Assembly (NCBI GenBank): GCA_030280995.1
Contig: JASXTE010000007.1
Location: 10,879,001 to 10,943,000 of the forward strand
Direction: 5' to 3'
Source: Hemileia vastatrix
Taxonomy: Eukaryota; Basidiomycota; Pucciniomycetes; Pucciniales; Zaghouaniaceae
Length of the DNA stretch: 64,000 nucleotides
A model generated the notes under the pieces. It was not told the DNA's origin. It did no database searches and worked only from the letters and a program-made list of their open reading frames with translations. A program made the translations under genes and the position numbers. Below are positions 9,217 through 21,738 of the stretch, in pieces; the first letter of the stretch is position 1, and every line of letters starts with the position of its first letter.

Positions 9217-10924
9217 AGAACCCTAAAAACTATAATAAAAAATCTAGAAAAATTACACATGATGAAACTACTTCCCCTTTATATTCCTAACTAATTTTCG
9301 TAGTCTGCGCAGCTCTAATTACCCCGTGAAAATCCATCAAAGTTAAGTAATTTTCTGAAAACGTAAATATTTCTATAAAACTTTAAAATTTATTTAAAAA
9401 TATAAGAAAAATAGTAAAAATTCTGGAAAAATTTCCCAAGGTTCTTGAGTGACTCGACTTGATAATAAAAGTATTTTCAGACGGTAAAAATAAGTTTTCT
9501 CCGTAAAATAAATTGTTTTGTGTAGGCATTTGCTCGTGACCAATTTCTTCATATTTAAAACTCAAATAAATTAAATAAAACCCTTTTATATAAAAATAAT
9601 AACACAAATCTTGCATGCCGTAATAACTCCATTTACGTACTTAGGTGCCATACTAAACTTTAGGCTACCACACCGCCATTGGACCTCCTTTTAAAAAGCT
9701 CTAGACTTGAAAGACCCCTTGACATAATTTGTGTAGTTAAATGATAATTTAAAATTATCAGACTTCAAAATGGAAAAAATCTGAAATTGGTGTTTATATA
9801 ATAAGCCTCATATAATAAGCCTCATATAAAAAAAGGAAAAAAATCTACTATGTAACTAAATTATTAAATATTATGATATTATTAAAATTATTAAAAAATT
9901 AATTTTAAAATTATAATGAGATCTAAATGTGAAATTAATGGTTGAATAATGGTAAGACTATGTAGAAACACTTTAATTAATACATACTTTTAACTATTTT
10001 CAGATAAAATAATTGGTAAATTTTTTGAATAAAATCTTGTTAATAGTGATGCAATTTTATTTAGATCAAGAATAAATTTTTCTGCAAAAAAACTAATAAA
10101 ATTGAGATATGGCCATCCCTTTTCAAGAGATAGAATAAAAAAAATTCAAAAAAATTACAATAAGTATTATTAATTACCATTTTTGAAAAGTCTTTAAGAA
10201 AAACCCATTATAATATATTATTCATTTATTGCATCATATTGAGCTTCAACTTGAAGTGGTGATGGGCAGCTTTGAACTTATGTTCTTTAAAACAAAAAAG
10301 TTAAAAAATATATAGTTATACTAATGAAAAAGAAAAAATAAGAATACTATTATAAATTAATAAAATAAAACTACATAAATTTTATTCTTCTCTCATGATG
10401 CAAGGGTACTATGTATGAATTTCCTCATGTTAAATCTAAACCTTCTTTAAGGCTAGTTTACAGGTAGAGCTATAAATTTTCCTTGAATTGTAAAAATAAC
10501 TTATGCATTTTACTATTTATTTTTTTCTTGTTTTCTTTCCAAAGCTGTTAGAGTTGCTTAATTAATACTACTATCTTGATTGTAAGATATATAATTTTGT
10601 TGAATGCATTTTTTTTGTTTCAAAAATTATATTATAAAGTTAAATCATTTACTTCATTTTCTAAAGCTTCATTGTCAAAGACATTACTTCATTTTCTATT
10701 ACTTAACAAATATATAAAATTTGATAGCAAAATTTTTAGAATTTTCTTTTTGAGAGGGTCAAGCTATATTGTGAATATTTTTATCTAGAAATACTTGTAC
10801 TCTAAAGCCAAATAATTTTCTCCCTTAAGTAAGTGTTTTCAAAAATATTAACTTATCTTATCTTTATTTTCTTTACTGAAATTTTTAGTTCAATCCCTTT
10901 TTTTATATGACATTAGTATAAAGC
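9217..10924. other. AT-rich stretch without recognisable genes
   Basis: No supported coding region on either strand. A short direct repeat of CATATAATAAGCCT sits near 9800. The last bases before 10925 (TAAAGC) form the left target duplication of D2. Confidence 0.6.
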
Positions 10925-11542
10925 TGTCAGCCTGGATATCCCCTATACTGAGTAAAAAGTATTTATAAGTTATGTTAAACACATGTACTATACATGGGAG
11001 AAATAAATTAGAGTACACAAACAGTATACATAAGTAAAATTATGATAATACACAAAAAATGTCATTATAACACCTTATATACACACATATATCCACCTTT
11101 TATAAGTCTTATGTACCTAATCTAATATTAAGTTGGAATATGTTAGGGTAATCTTAAGAACCTTAAATATAAGGCTACATAATTTTTAAGTACACTTAAA
11201 GCTGTTGTTTTCATTGATTTATGTAAAAAACAAGAAATGCGCTTTAAATCACTTAAAAGTTGATTATATGCACTATAAATTTAATAATATTAAAAATGCG
11301 CTTTGACAGATCAATTTTTCTTAATTAGGAATATTTATTTGGCTACTAAAATGCATAATAATAACACTTTTCAAATTTGGTGTGTTTTATGCCAGAAATG
11401 GATTCTGTGTACTGGCCACATACTGCCTGCATTTTTCCCATGTGAATAGCTTCATTTTTAGCAAAGTTAGCTTTTTCACACTATAATTACCCCAAATTCT
11501 ACACCCAATGTGGAGAAACACACTAAAATAGGCAACAGGCAC
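10925..11542 (+). mobile_element. D2 5' LTR, first part
   Basis: About 613 bp align with the start of the D2 3' LTR (50596-51208), ending at GGCAACAGGCAC in both. At that point A2 begins. Confidence 0.85.
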
Positions 11543-12642
11543 TGTGGTCTTCCAACATTGGCGGAGCCCTTTGTTGGTCTGTTTGGCATTGGTTTGATAT
11601 GTCTTTAATGGCATTGTTTAATAATTGGGTATTTTTCTGCAATTATTTGACAAATATTGGGACTGAGGTAATCTGGGTATTACCATTGGATAGCCCTGGT
11701 TTTTCTCTATATTTTATGTCTTGATGACATTTGTCATATTCTAAGTATTTGAGGGATTATTTCTCATTTTTTATTTTAAAAGACAGCTGTTTAATTTTGT
11801 TTTTTGCATTTTACAGGCTAAACTTAAGTCTTAGGGTTGGGTTCTTTATACCATTAGAACGGGCTAATTTTTCTCTACGTTTCATGTCACGATGTTGTTG
11901 TAGCGTAATTATGTGTTTTAAAGGTTTTAGTAGTCATAGTTTTTTTTCTAAGTATTTTGGGTGTTTTTGGAGGTTTTTTGTGGTTTTCTGGCTTCAGGGA
12001 AGCCTTGTTGCCTCAGGCAGACCTCCCGACGTTGGGAAGACCACCTGCCTCAGTGCTAGAAGGCTGAGAAGCGTTTCTAGAGGGGTTTTATGCCATTTGG
12101 CACTCAGAAACGCTAAACTTGTTGGTGTGCATGGGCTCTTAGATAGTGGTCTGTGTGTATATAGTGAAGAAGACAGTTTGGGCAACCTTAATTATCATAC
12201 AACCATCCAGAGGTGATATCTTTGTTCCTCACTCAGTTTTCACTTTTTTTTGGCCACAATTGGCTGTGTTTGTTTCAAGGTTAGTTCTTCATTTAACTCA
12301 ACTTTGGCAACTGTTTTCTCTGGTGTAGCATTGCAAGCTACATCAAATATTATTTCTGTCTCTGGTGTGGATTTGCAACCTACATTAAGTATTATTTCTT
12401 TCTCTGGTGTGGACATTGGTCTAAATTTCAGTTCTTTGTTTTAGTAGTCTGTCTGGAGACTACTTTTTTGGATGATCAGGCAGTCAAGTGTATTAGAAAA
12501 GGGGATTTTAACCACAGGAACCAATTTACTGAAGCAGGTAAATCTCACTTATATTTTTCTAAAGGGAGAGGGGATTTTCTCTCTGTTTTTTCTCCAACTC
12601 CCTTGGTCAAGACCTATATCTAGTACTATAGGATTGTCAACA
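11543..12642 (+). mobile_element. A2 5' LTR
   Basis: Starts TGTGGTCTTCC and ends TTGTCAACA just before the primer binding site. It aligns throughout with the split 3' LTR, with visible differences of several percent, so A2 is clearly older than element C. Confidence 0.85.
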
Positions 12643-12646
12643 TTTC

Positions 12647-12663
12647 TGGCGCCCAACATGGAG
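12647..12663 (+). promoter_or_regulatory. A2 primer binding site, decayed tRNA-Lys type
   Basis: TGGCGCCCAACATGGAG differs from the A1 site at two G-to-A positions. It lies 4 nt inside the LTR end. Confidence 0.8.
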
Positions 12664-12735
12664 TAGGACCTGTTAGTTCTTTGGAATCTATGATGTCTTT
12701 GGTTGGTCTTCTCTGGTGATTTTGGTCTGGAAGAA

Positions 12736-15074
12736 TGGCTTCTGGTTCATCTATTCCTGTGTTGACTGTCAGTGGGGGGGGAAGGTCCTCCTGCTGTGAT
12801 GGTTAGGCAGTGTGTTAGGATTAAAACTTGGGATGGTAGGAAGTTTAATGGGAAAGATGTGAAGTAGCTTCTGGAGAAATACAAATCTGCTGCTGGTGTG
12901 GATGGTGCTTCTTACCTGGACATGGTGAAGCAGATCATTATCTTTATTGGTGATAGGGCAGTGGATAAGGAGATTTTGGCCATGTCTGGCTACAAGAAGA
13001 GGGATTGGAAGTTGTTGTGCAGGGAGATGGTGGATAGATGGGGTGTCAGGTTAACTATTGTGGATCTGAACAAGGTTGTCAGTGAATGGCAGTCTTATGA
13101 TGGTGTTGGTAACTTACTCAGTTACAGGAAGTTTTTACTACAATTTGATCCTGTGGTAGAATATTTGTTGGAAGTAGAGGAGCTGGCACATGAAAATGCT
13201 TCCAAAGATGTTTTTTGGTCTGCCCTGGCTAGAGATGTCAGGAGGGATGTGTAGAAGGAGATTTCAAGAAAGGACTTGATGAAGACTCTTTCCAATCGGG
13301 ACCAGAAGTTGCCTGCCTTGGACAAGGTGAAGGAGGCTATGGAGGCCCATTTGAAGCTGTTGGCTGTTGACACCTATCAAGAGGTGTGTGCTAAGTATGT
13401 CAGCAAAGTCAGTGAGGCTTTGGCTGAAGAGGAGAGTAGGGTGAAGATGGAAGAGAAGAATATGGTGGAGGTCCCCAAGCAGGAGAGGGACCCAGTGGTG
13501 GAGCAGTTAGCTGATCTGACAAAACATCTACATATCTTTGTGCAGGAGGCTAAGAAGGTCAATAGGGCTCCTTCTCAGCCTAGAGATTTTGACAGGAGGG
13601 CTGGTAGGAGTGACCCTTGGGTCTGCTCTTATTGCAGAAGGAGGGAGCACAAGTCCAATGATTGTTGGGCTCTGAACAGAGATGTGTCAGAAGGAAAGAT
13701 GGAGTTTGATGGCAGGGTGTTCAAATTCCCTGATGGTTTATTTGTGAAGCCCAGTGATGGGCAGGCTCCTGTTGATTTTTTCAGGGTAAGAAATGGTCTC
13801 AATCAGAGGAGGTCAAGGTTTTAGGAGATCACTGATCAGGGGATTTCTTCTGTTAAGGAAGATGAAGATGTCAACGGAAAAGGAAAGGAGGTTAATAAAG
13901 TCTCTTTTTCTACTTCCTTTGGTGGGTTGGAGTTGTATTATTGTGGAGGACAGTCAAGTGTTGAATGCTTGGCTGGCGCCTATGATGTTGAAGCAGGAAG
14001 GGTGGGAAGGCCTAAGAGCAGTTCTCAGGCCCAACCAAAGCCTAAGGCTTTAATGCTGGATCCTAAGCTGAGTGCAGCCAGGAGGAAGTACAGCAAAGAT
14101 AAGATGTACAAGATGCAGAAGGGGATTGCTGATATGGGCCCCCCCAGTTTTGGTGCATTAGACATGAATTGTGAGCCAATTCCAATGGATGTTGATTTTA
14201 ACTCAGAGGAGGATGTCCCTTTGGCTTCATTGCCATAGCCTAATGGAGTTAGAGGTGCTGGTGAGGGATCTGGTTTGATTCCTGTTGAAGGAAAATCTGT
14301 TGGTGGTTCTGGTCCTCAGGAGATTTCTAGAACCAAGGTAGTGAAGCCAAGGGCTCACTTTGAGAGGCCAGTAGTTTCTGGCCAATCTAATGTTATGGAC
14401 TTGGTTCTGTAAAGAATGAATCAGGGCCAGGCTTCCCTTTCTTATGGGGAATTTTATGCTATCAGTCCTGGGTTGGCTGATAGACAAAAAAATTGTTTAT
14501 CAGGAGAAGGGTTTCTTCTGGGGAGGTGGAATACATCTGATTTTTCTGAGAAATTTGGTGAGGGGTTGGAAACTCATTTTTCTGCTCCTCTGGGTTATGT
14601 CAATGTCACTCTGAAAGGCAGGGAGGCTAGGGCATTGGTGGATTCAGGTTCTCAGATTAACCTGATTTCCCTGTTTGAGGCTATTCATCTGGGCCTCCCT
14701 ATCAAGAAAGAAATTAGTGGGAATTTAAGAGGGATTGGTGGCCATGTCACTGAGTTGATTGGGACAGCATAACTTGTAAAGCTAGATGTTGGTGGAGCCT
14801 CCGGAAAGGTTCATTTTTACATTTCCAAAGGTAATGTGAAAGCTGTTTTGGGTGGACCATTCTTGATGGATTTCCAAGAAAGAATTTGTTATCAGTTTGG
14901 AGTTGAGCCGTGAAGATGAGAGAAGGCTTCACATGAGGTTATCATCTCCTGGAGATGATGGTTGGGAGACTAGGCCTGGCTTGTCTTCAATGTGCCAGTG
15001 CATGGAATGTTGCAGGAGAAGAAAAATAGTGGGTTCCGCCTCTGGTTTTTTGCAGTGTGGCTCAGGCTCTAGTT
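12736..15074 (+). pseudogene. A2 gag-protease, many stops
   Basis: Homologous to A1 gag-pro along its length. ATG 12736 is followed by a frameshift in a G run near 12775. The main frame then runs to about 14890 with stops at about 13252, 13822, 14236, 14408 and 14770, and another frameshift near 14895. The zinc knuckle C-X2-C-X4-H-X4-C lies at about 13622-13665. The protease motif D-S-G-S-Q is intact at 14641, unlike A1. The C-terminal Cys-rich tail (C-Q-C...C-C) near 14990-15020 is shared with A1. As it stands the gene cannot make full-length Gag. Confidence 0.87.
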
Positions 15075-15096
15075 AGAGTCTGTATTTTTTAGAGTA

Positions 15097-15381
15097 ATGA
15101 AAGCTGATTGCCCTAGTGCTACAACCTCTCCCCAAGATGAGGAAATTCCAGGTTGTAGTAGGTCAGCTCCCTTGGAGATATACCAAGTGGATTTTCAACT
15201 TTCTATTTTTAATGTTTCTCTTCTCTGCAAGTATTCTTCATGTTTTTTATCAAGTATCTGTTCTCTCTCAAGATTTTCAATTTTTTTTAATTCAAGTTCA
15301 AAAATGAAGATTGGTAATATATTTTTATTGAAAGATATGCAGAAAAGTTTTGGAGTGGTGAGATTGGGTTCTAAAAGTTAG
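15097..15381 (+). pseudogene. A2 copy of the small accessory ORF
   Basis: 94 open codons; the part around 15119-15235 matches the A1 ORF at 5433-5819 with mostly synonymous differences. After that the two diverge. The position between gag-pro and pol is the same as in A1. Function not recognised. Confidence 0.45.
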
Positions 15382-15632
15382 TCCTTCCAATTGTGCTCCG
15401 CTAGGGTTTCTTCTACGACTTTCAAAAACATTACCTTAGCCACGTCTGTGAGCATTGGGGAAACCTCTGGTTATTTTTGTAGGATGGAAGAAAACTCAAG
15501 AAAAGAAGAAAAAATCTCAAGATAACTGAAGAAAAGCAAGAAAAAAAGCTGAAGATAATTAAAAAATAAGAAAAGAATTATTTTTGTAAAGATTGTCAAG
15601 ATCAATTTTTTGGCTTCCAGCATGAGGTTAAA

Positions 15633-18600
15633 ATGCACGAAATTTTGAAGAAAGAAGATTTTCAAGATCAATTTTTAGTCCTTCAGAATGAAGATAAACT
15701 GCATAATTTAAGAAGATGTGATTCAGAGGATGAATCAAGATTTGAAGATTTTAAAGATGGAAGTGAGGATGAAGATGTGGAATTGCGGAAAAGTTGTGGA
15801 GTGGTGAGATTGGGGTCTAAAAGTAAGTCCTCCCAATTGTGCACCGCTAGGGTTTCTTCTAAACCTTTCAAAAACATTACCTGGGCCACACATGTGAGCA
15901 ATGGGGAAACCCTTGGTTTTTTTTCCAGGTCTGGTGGTAAAGATGTCCTGAAGATCCCTCAAGTTGATGGTGGAGCCGCAAAGTACAAGAAGGTAGTGCA
16001 GAACATTAGGCCTATCAATGAGCCTATTCCTCAGGGTTTCAATCCGCCTTTGAAGAGACCTCCATAGTCAAGAGATCCCTACTGTACTCTGCTGGTGAAG
16101 AATCCTCCTGATTTAGTGGAAACCACTCGGGTGACTGTGGGAAGGTTGAAAGTAGTTTATTTTGATCCTGATGGGTGGTTGTCTGATGAGGAAAAGAAGT
16201 TGTTGTTGCACATTATTGTGCTCAGGGAGAAAGCGGTGGAATTTTTTGAAGAGGAAAGGGGTGTGTTGAAACACTCTTATGGGGAACCTTACTTGATTCC
16301 TGTGGTTTGTCATGAACCTTGGCAAATCAAACATATTCCTATTCCAGCTGCTATTAGGGATGGATTTGTGGAGATTTTTAGGGAAAGAGTCAGGACAGGA
16401 TTGTATGAAAAATCAACTTCTAGTTAATCAAGTCCGGTATTGTGTGTTAAGAAACAGAATGGGAAGTTGAGGTTAGTGCATGATCTTAGGGCCTTGAATA
16501 GAGTCACTATCAAGGATGTGGGGATGCCTCCAAGTGTGGAGGACTTTGTGGAAGCTTTTGCTGGAAGGGTATGTTATGGTTTGGGAGTTATTATGGGTGG
16601 TTATAATGAAAGGGCACTTCATACTGATTCACGGCCACTCACAACGTTTAAGACTCCTCTGGGAAGATTTAGGCTTACTAGGTTGCCTCAAGGAGCAACT
16701 AATTCAGTAGCAGTATATCAAGATCAAGTGGCTTGGATTTTACAGGATGAGGTTCCAACTCATGCTGGTATTTTTATTGATGACGGTGGAATTAAAGGAC
16801 CCTCCACTGATTATGGAAATGAGGTGCTGAAAGAGAACCCAGGTATAAGGAGATTTGTTTGGTTATATGAAATTACTCTAGAGAGAGTATTGTTTAGAAT
16901 TGAAGAGGCTGGTATGACTTTTTCTGGGTCAAAGTTCTGTTGTTTTGTTCCTGCTCTAAAAAATCTGGGTCATGCTGTATGAAAGGAGGGAAGGATTATG
17001 GCAAAGAAGAAAGTTAATAAATTTCAGTCATGGCAAAGGCCCAAAAGTACTATTGAAGTTAGGTGATTTTTGGGAGTTTGTGTGTACTTCAGGATTTTTA
17101 TTGAAGATTTTTCTATGTTGGCTTCACCCTTGAGAAGGTTGACCAGGAAAGATGCAGAGTGGAAATTGACTGAAGAGTGTGAAGAGGCTTTTCAGAAATT
17201 GAAGAAGGTGGTAGGTGAAGATATTATTCTTCACAAGTTGGATTATGGAAGGGAAGCTGGAATCATTTATCTGGCGGTGAACTCAAGTTATATTGCTGCT
17301 GGTGCTGTTTTGTCTCAGGAAGATAAAGCTGGGAATGTCAGGACAGTAAGGTATGAGTCTATAGTTTTTAATGAGGTGGAATCTAGGTATTCTCAACCAA
17401 AGTTGGAATTGTGTGGTGTAGCAAAAATTTTGAAGAAGCAAGAAACTGTTTTGTGGGGGCAGCATTTTGAGCTGCAGGTGGATGCTAAATCTTTGGTTCA
17501 AATGATCAACACACCTAGTTTTCTAAATGCTCCAATGACTAGGTGGGTGGAATTTATTCAACATTTTTATTTTGACCTGGTGCACAAGCCAGGTAAGAGG
17601 TTTACAATTCCAGATGGATTATCAAGAAGACCACCCACAGATGGTGATTCTGATTCTGAAGAATTTGATGAAGATGTTCCAGTAGTTAGGGCAAGCGCTA
17701 AGGGTGCTGAAGATTATTCTCTCCTCCCTTAAGAGGCTAAACTGGATGATTGATCTTGCTTCCACAAAGAGGTAAAACTGGATGGTTCTGATCTTGATTC
17801 CAGTGATCAGGATGTTTTTGTTGATGAAGATGGGGCTGTTGTTTATGATGGCTCAAAATTGGAGAATGGTGTTTTTGTTGGTGAACTGGATTCTCTTAAG
17901 ATTTAATGGAAGGAAAAGGAGGAGCTGAAGTTTAGAGATTGGTGTCCTGGATGGGCCTGTTGTGTTGCTCATTTGTGCACTGGAGATTTTGATGACAGGG
18001 TTGTACCCTTGGATATTATTTTTTTGGATTTTGAAGATGAGACTGGGTGTCAGATTGGGTTTTATTTTATAATGGTTGAATATCTGTTAACCTTAGAAAG
18101 GCCAGATACTTGTGATGATGATACTTGGGTGGCAATCAAGAAGAAGAGTCCTGGCTTTTATGTGTCAGGAAGGAGATTGATGAGGATGATACATCCGAAT
18201 CCTCAAGTGGTGGTGACTCAGAAGAAGGGTCAAGAGTTTGTTTTGAAGTCTTTGCATGAAGACCTTGGTCATAGAGGCTTTGGGGAGACTTATAGAAGAG
18301 TAGCAGATAGATTTTGGTGGCCAGGTATGAAGTTGGCTGTGCAGGGTTGGGTTCAATCTTGTGAAGAATGTCAAAGAAGAAGTCATTTGAAACCTAAAGA
18401 GGTTAGCCATGCTACTGGTGAAGCAACTGTGTTTGGAAGATTCAGTTTGGATGCTGTCCATATCAAAGAGGGCAGGTATAAATACTTAATTTTTTCCAGG
18501 GATTATTTTTCTGGTTGGGTTGAGGCGGTGCCTCTGGTTAATTTGACTGCCAAAAATTTGGCAGAATTTTTGAACAAGGAATGGGTATTTAGGTATGGAT

Positions 18601-19315
18601 TGATGAAGTTGGTGACTGTTGATGGTGGGCCAGAGTTTGGAGCTGAATTCAAAGAAGCTGTGGTAAGTATTAGCTCTAAAGTCAGAGTGGATACACCTTA
18701 TTATCCTGAAGCTGAAGGCATGGTTGAAAGAGGCCATCAAGTTATCAAAAATGCTTTGGTGAAAATGAGTGGAGATAGTGCTGAAAAATGGAGGAATTAT
18801 TTACCCTTGGTGTTTTTTGCTGATAGGGTCACTGTGAAAAGGACAGCTGGCTATTCCCCTTATGAATTAATTTTTGGCAGAAAGCTGTTCTATCAGTGGA
18901 CTTGGAAGCAATCTCTTATCTTGTAATTGATTGGGATGATATATGCTCAACCAAAGATTTTCTCTGTGTCAGGATGCAACAGTTGGAATGTAGAGAGGAA
19001 TGTCAAGAGAAGGCATACTCTAGAATGATGAAGATTAGAAATCAATCAGTTAGATACTGGGACAAGAAGTTGGCTCATAGACTCAGGAATCCCTTGAAAG
19101 CTGGCTGTTTGGTTTTGGTGTATAATAGAAGTTTGGAGAGTCAGTGGGGAAAGATGTTTGCTGACAGATGGAATGGACGTTACAGAGTCATATCTCAGGT
19201 TTCTGGAGGTTCTTATGTTTTTGAGGTATTAGATGGCGCAGTCTTAAAGAACAGAGTGGCTGCAGATCAGGTGAAGAGATTTTATCCTAGAGGCACAAAA
19301 AGTGAAGAAGATTGA
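15633..19315 (+). pseudogene. A2 pol: RT-RNase H-integrase, broken
   Basis: A single ancestral frame runs from 15633 to about 18885, with stops near 16065, 16425, 16980, 17064, 17730 and 17905, then a one-base frameshift near 18886 into the frame ending at 19315. RT has F-I-D-D at 16779-16784; RNase H lies about 17265-17630; the integrase zinc finger (H-X4-H, C-X2-C) about 18255-18375; V-D-G-G-P-E-F-G at about 18620; and the Y-P-E-A-E-G glutamate at about 18710. The C-terminal module with W-N-G-R-Y-R-V is at about 19170. Hairpin-motif peptides resembling L-Q-Q-E-V-K-L lie at 15614, 15680 and 17731-17785, as in A1. Confidence 0.88.
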
Positions 19316-19448
19316 CTTCGCAATAAGGAAAAACTTTGGAACATTCTTTAATTTTGGATTTTAGTGATGCTGTGCATCTGTTTTGTTGGAAAATTTTTTT
19401 AGAAGGTAGCCATGGGTGGGGCTTCTAGATTTTATTTTGGCAGGTGTG

Positions 19449-19489
19449 GGGGTGACTGATGGGCTGGCTGCTCTATCAACAGTTACCCC
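19449..19489 (+). other. Stem-loop M1, A2 copy a
   Basis: GGGGTGACTG pairs with CAGTTACCCC through one G-U wobble in element-sense RNA. Confidence 0.65.
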
Positions 19490-19704
19490 TGATTGTCTGT
19501 TTCCAATCCCTTCTCTTAATTTGGTTGAACCCAAGTATTAGTCTTTCTTCTCAGGTTTTAGTCCTCTATGACTTTAAACTAAAAATTATTTTGGTCTTCA
19601 AGTGCCAGACTCTTCACGCTTATTGGTTTTGGTTTAATGGGTTGGATTTTGTGTTTTGTTAGAAGGTACCCAGGGGGCTTCTAGATTTTATTTTGGCAAG
19701 TGTG

Positions 19705-19746
19705 GGGGTAGCTGATGAGATGGCTGCTCTGTAGAACAGTTACCCC
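19705..19746 (+). other. Stem-loop M1, A2 copy b
   Basis: GGGGTAGCTG pairs with CAGTTACCCC, with one G-U wobble at a different position from copy a. Confidence 0.65.
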
Positions 19747-20123
19747 AAAATGTCTGTTTCAATTATTTTGTTTGTCCTAGTTGAATCCTAGTTCTGGTTT
19801 TTGTTATTCAGTTTTTAGGTCCACCATGACTTTAAACTGGCTTACTGGCTTGGGGCAGCCTTCTTTTGTCTATTTGGTCAAGTTGGGGATCACTGGTGGT
19901 CTCCCATCATTTTTACTTATTGGAGGGAGCCCACACAGTAATCATTTCCTTGGAATGGACTTTCTATGGAGCTGGACTTTTTCTTTTCTTTAATTTTTTG
20001 TGTCTATTTTTAGATAGTAGTTTTAGATTATTTTCTTTTTTCTCTTTTTTTCTTTTAATTTTTTTATGGGAGTTATTAAGATATAAAGAGGGAAAAATCA
20101 CAAAATTATATTATATGGTATCA

Positions 20124-20148
20124 CCACATCAGGGTCACCTGGATGTGG
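20124..20148 (+). other. Stem-loop M3, A2 copy a
   Basis: CCACATC...GATGTGG with inner AGG/CCT; a conserved GCTCATCAATTGGCTGGG block follows. Confidence 0.6.
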
Positions 20149-20286
20149 GCAAGCATTTGTTGGGGAAGGCTCATCAATTGGCTGGGCAATTGTATCTTCT
20201 TCCTTTCTCTTATTATTCTCTCAATTTCTAATTATTTCATCTTTACTTTTTATTTCAATTTATTTAAAAATTATTGAGCAGTGTAT

Positions 20287-20312
20287 CCACATCAAGGTGC
20301 ACTTTGATGTGG
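20287..20312 (+). other. Stem-loop M3, A2 copy b
   Basis: CCACATCAA...TTGATGTGG with an inner GTGCAC palindrome; the same GCTCATCAATTGGCTGGG block follows. Confidence 0.6.
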
Positions 20313-20490
20313 GTAAGTTATCAGGGGATCAGCTCATCAATTGGCTGGGGGATACCATTAGTAACTATTATTTGTCTCATGTTATTATTATTATCCATTT
20401 CCTTTTAATTTTTTAACTTTCATATTTTTGGTTAATTTTGTTATTTAATTTCAAGGTTTTTTTTTTAGTATGATAGTAGTTTAAACTAAA

Positions 20491-21036
20491 CATAAAATAA
20501 ATAAAATAAAATAAAATAAAATAAAATAAAATAAAAAAATAAAATAAAAAAATAAAATAAAATAAAATAAAAAAATAAAATAAAATAAAATAAAATAAAA
20601 TAAAATAAAATAAAATAAAATAAAATAAAATAAAATAAAATAAAATAAAATAAAATAAAATAAAATAAAATAAAATAAAATAAAATAAAATAAAATAAAA
20701 TAAAATAAAATAAAATAAAATAAAATAAAATAAAATAAAATAAAATAAAATAAAATAAAATAAAATAAAATAAAATAAAATAAAATAAAATAAAATAAAA
20801 TAAAATAAAATAAAATAAAATAAAATAAAATAAAATAAAATAAAATAAAATAAAATAAAATAAAATAAAATAAAATAAAACAAAACAAAATAAAATAAAA
20901 TAAAATAATAAAATAATAAAATAAAATAAAATAAAATAAAATAAAATAAAAAATAAACTAAAATAAAATAAAAAAATAAAATAAAATAAAATAAAATAAA
21001 ATAAAATAAAATAAAATAAAATAAAATAAAATAAAA
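20491..21036. repeat. (TAAAA)n microsatellite, about 545 bp
   Basis: Pentanucleotide TAAAA repeated roughly 100 times. The block 20577-20880 appears perfect; the ends carry small indels and C substitutions. Minus-strand open frames here (repeating F-I-L-F-Y) are artefacts of the repeat. Confidence 0.97.
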
Positions 21037-21738
21037 TTTTTTAACAAAAATAAAAATAAAAATAAAACAATTATATATATATATATTTTTCTGTTAGTTA
21101 TTATTGTTCTCTCTATTTAGTGAATTATTAATTTCTTTCTGGTTTATTTTAATGTCTGGAAGAAGAAGCCTCTGGCAGTTAGTCCGGATTGTGGTGGAGT
21201 TTTTGCATTTTGTTGGGATTGGAAGAAGAACTTTGTTCTTTGTTGTGTAGGCGGCTGGAAAGAGTATATGGATTGTATTGGTCAGGTACTGGAGTGGGAG
21301 GTAATTTTTGGGAATAAGTGGAAGAAGCCTGGATCAAGTGTTGGAAGGTGTGCTTGATTATTCTAGACATCTTTCAGTGGTCATCAAGGAGCTTTTTCCT
21401 CAGATTCTTTTCAATTTCATTAAACGCACCGTGGAGGGAAAACACCTTGAGCATGTTTGATCACATCATGCTTAGGTGTTGTTTCATGTCGGCGTAATTC
21501 AGCATTAAGGTAGTTTATAGAGGCTGGCCAATCCCAATTGTATTTTTAGGAGGCAGGGTTCCAACTACACAGAAGAATTAGATCAGAAATTGGATTTATT
21601 AATTTGGTACTTACAGATTGGAAGCTCATCAAATTTGTAAGCAGCTGGGATTTGAGCTGTTGAAGAAAGCTGAATGGATTTTGAAGGAGGATCACTCAGA
21701 TAGAGGTATGTATTCTCATTATCATTCTCTAAATTTTG

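Larger units (their letters stand above)
19316..20490 (+). other. A2 3' non-coding region with conserved stem-loops
   Basis: No supported sense gene. It holds M1 at 19449-19489 and 19705-19746, M2 at 19891-19940, and M3 at 20124-20148 and 20287-20312, in the same order as A1. The two M1 copies lie in a roughly 255-bp direct duplication that begins with GCTTCTAGATTTTATTTTGG at 19420 and 19677. Confidence 0.7.

Noticed and set aside
11731..12216. 161-codon plus-strand frame in the A2 5' LTR
   Set aside because: The frame is interrupted in the 3' LTR copy (24200-24643), has no domain, and is LTR sequence.
20413..20888. Long minus-strand frames of repeating F-I-L-F-Y
   Set aside because: Translation of the (TAAAA)n microsatellite.
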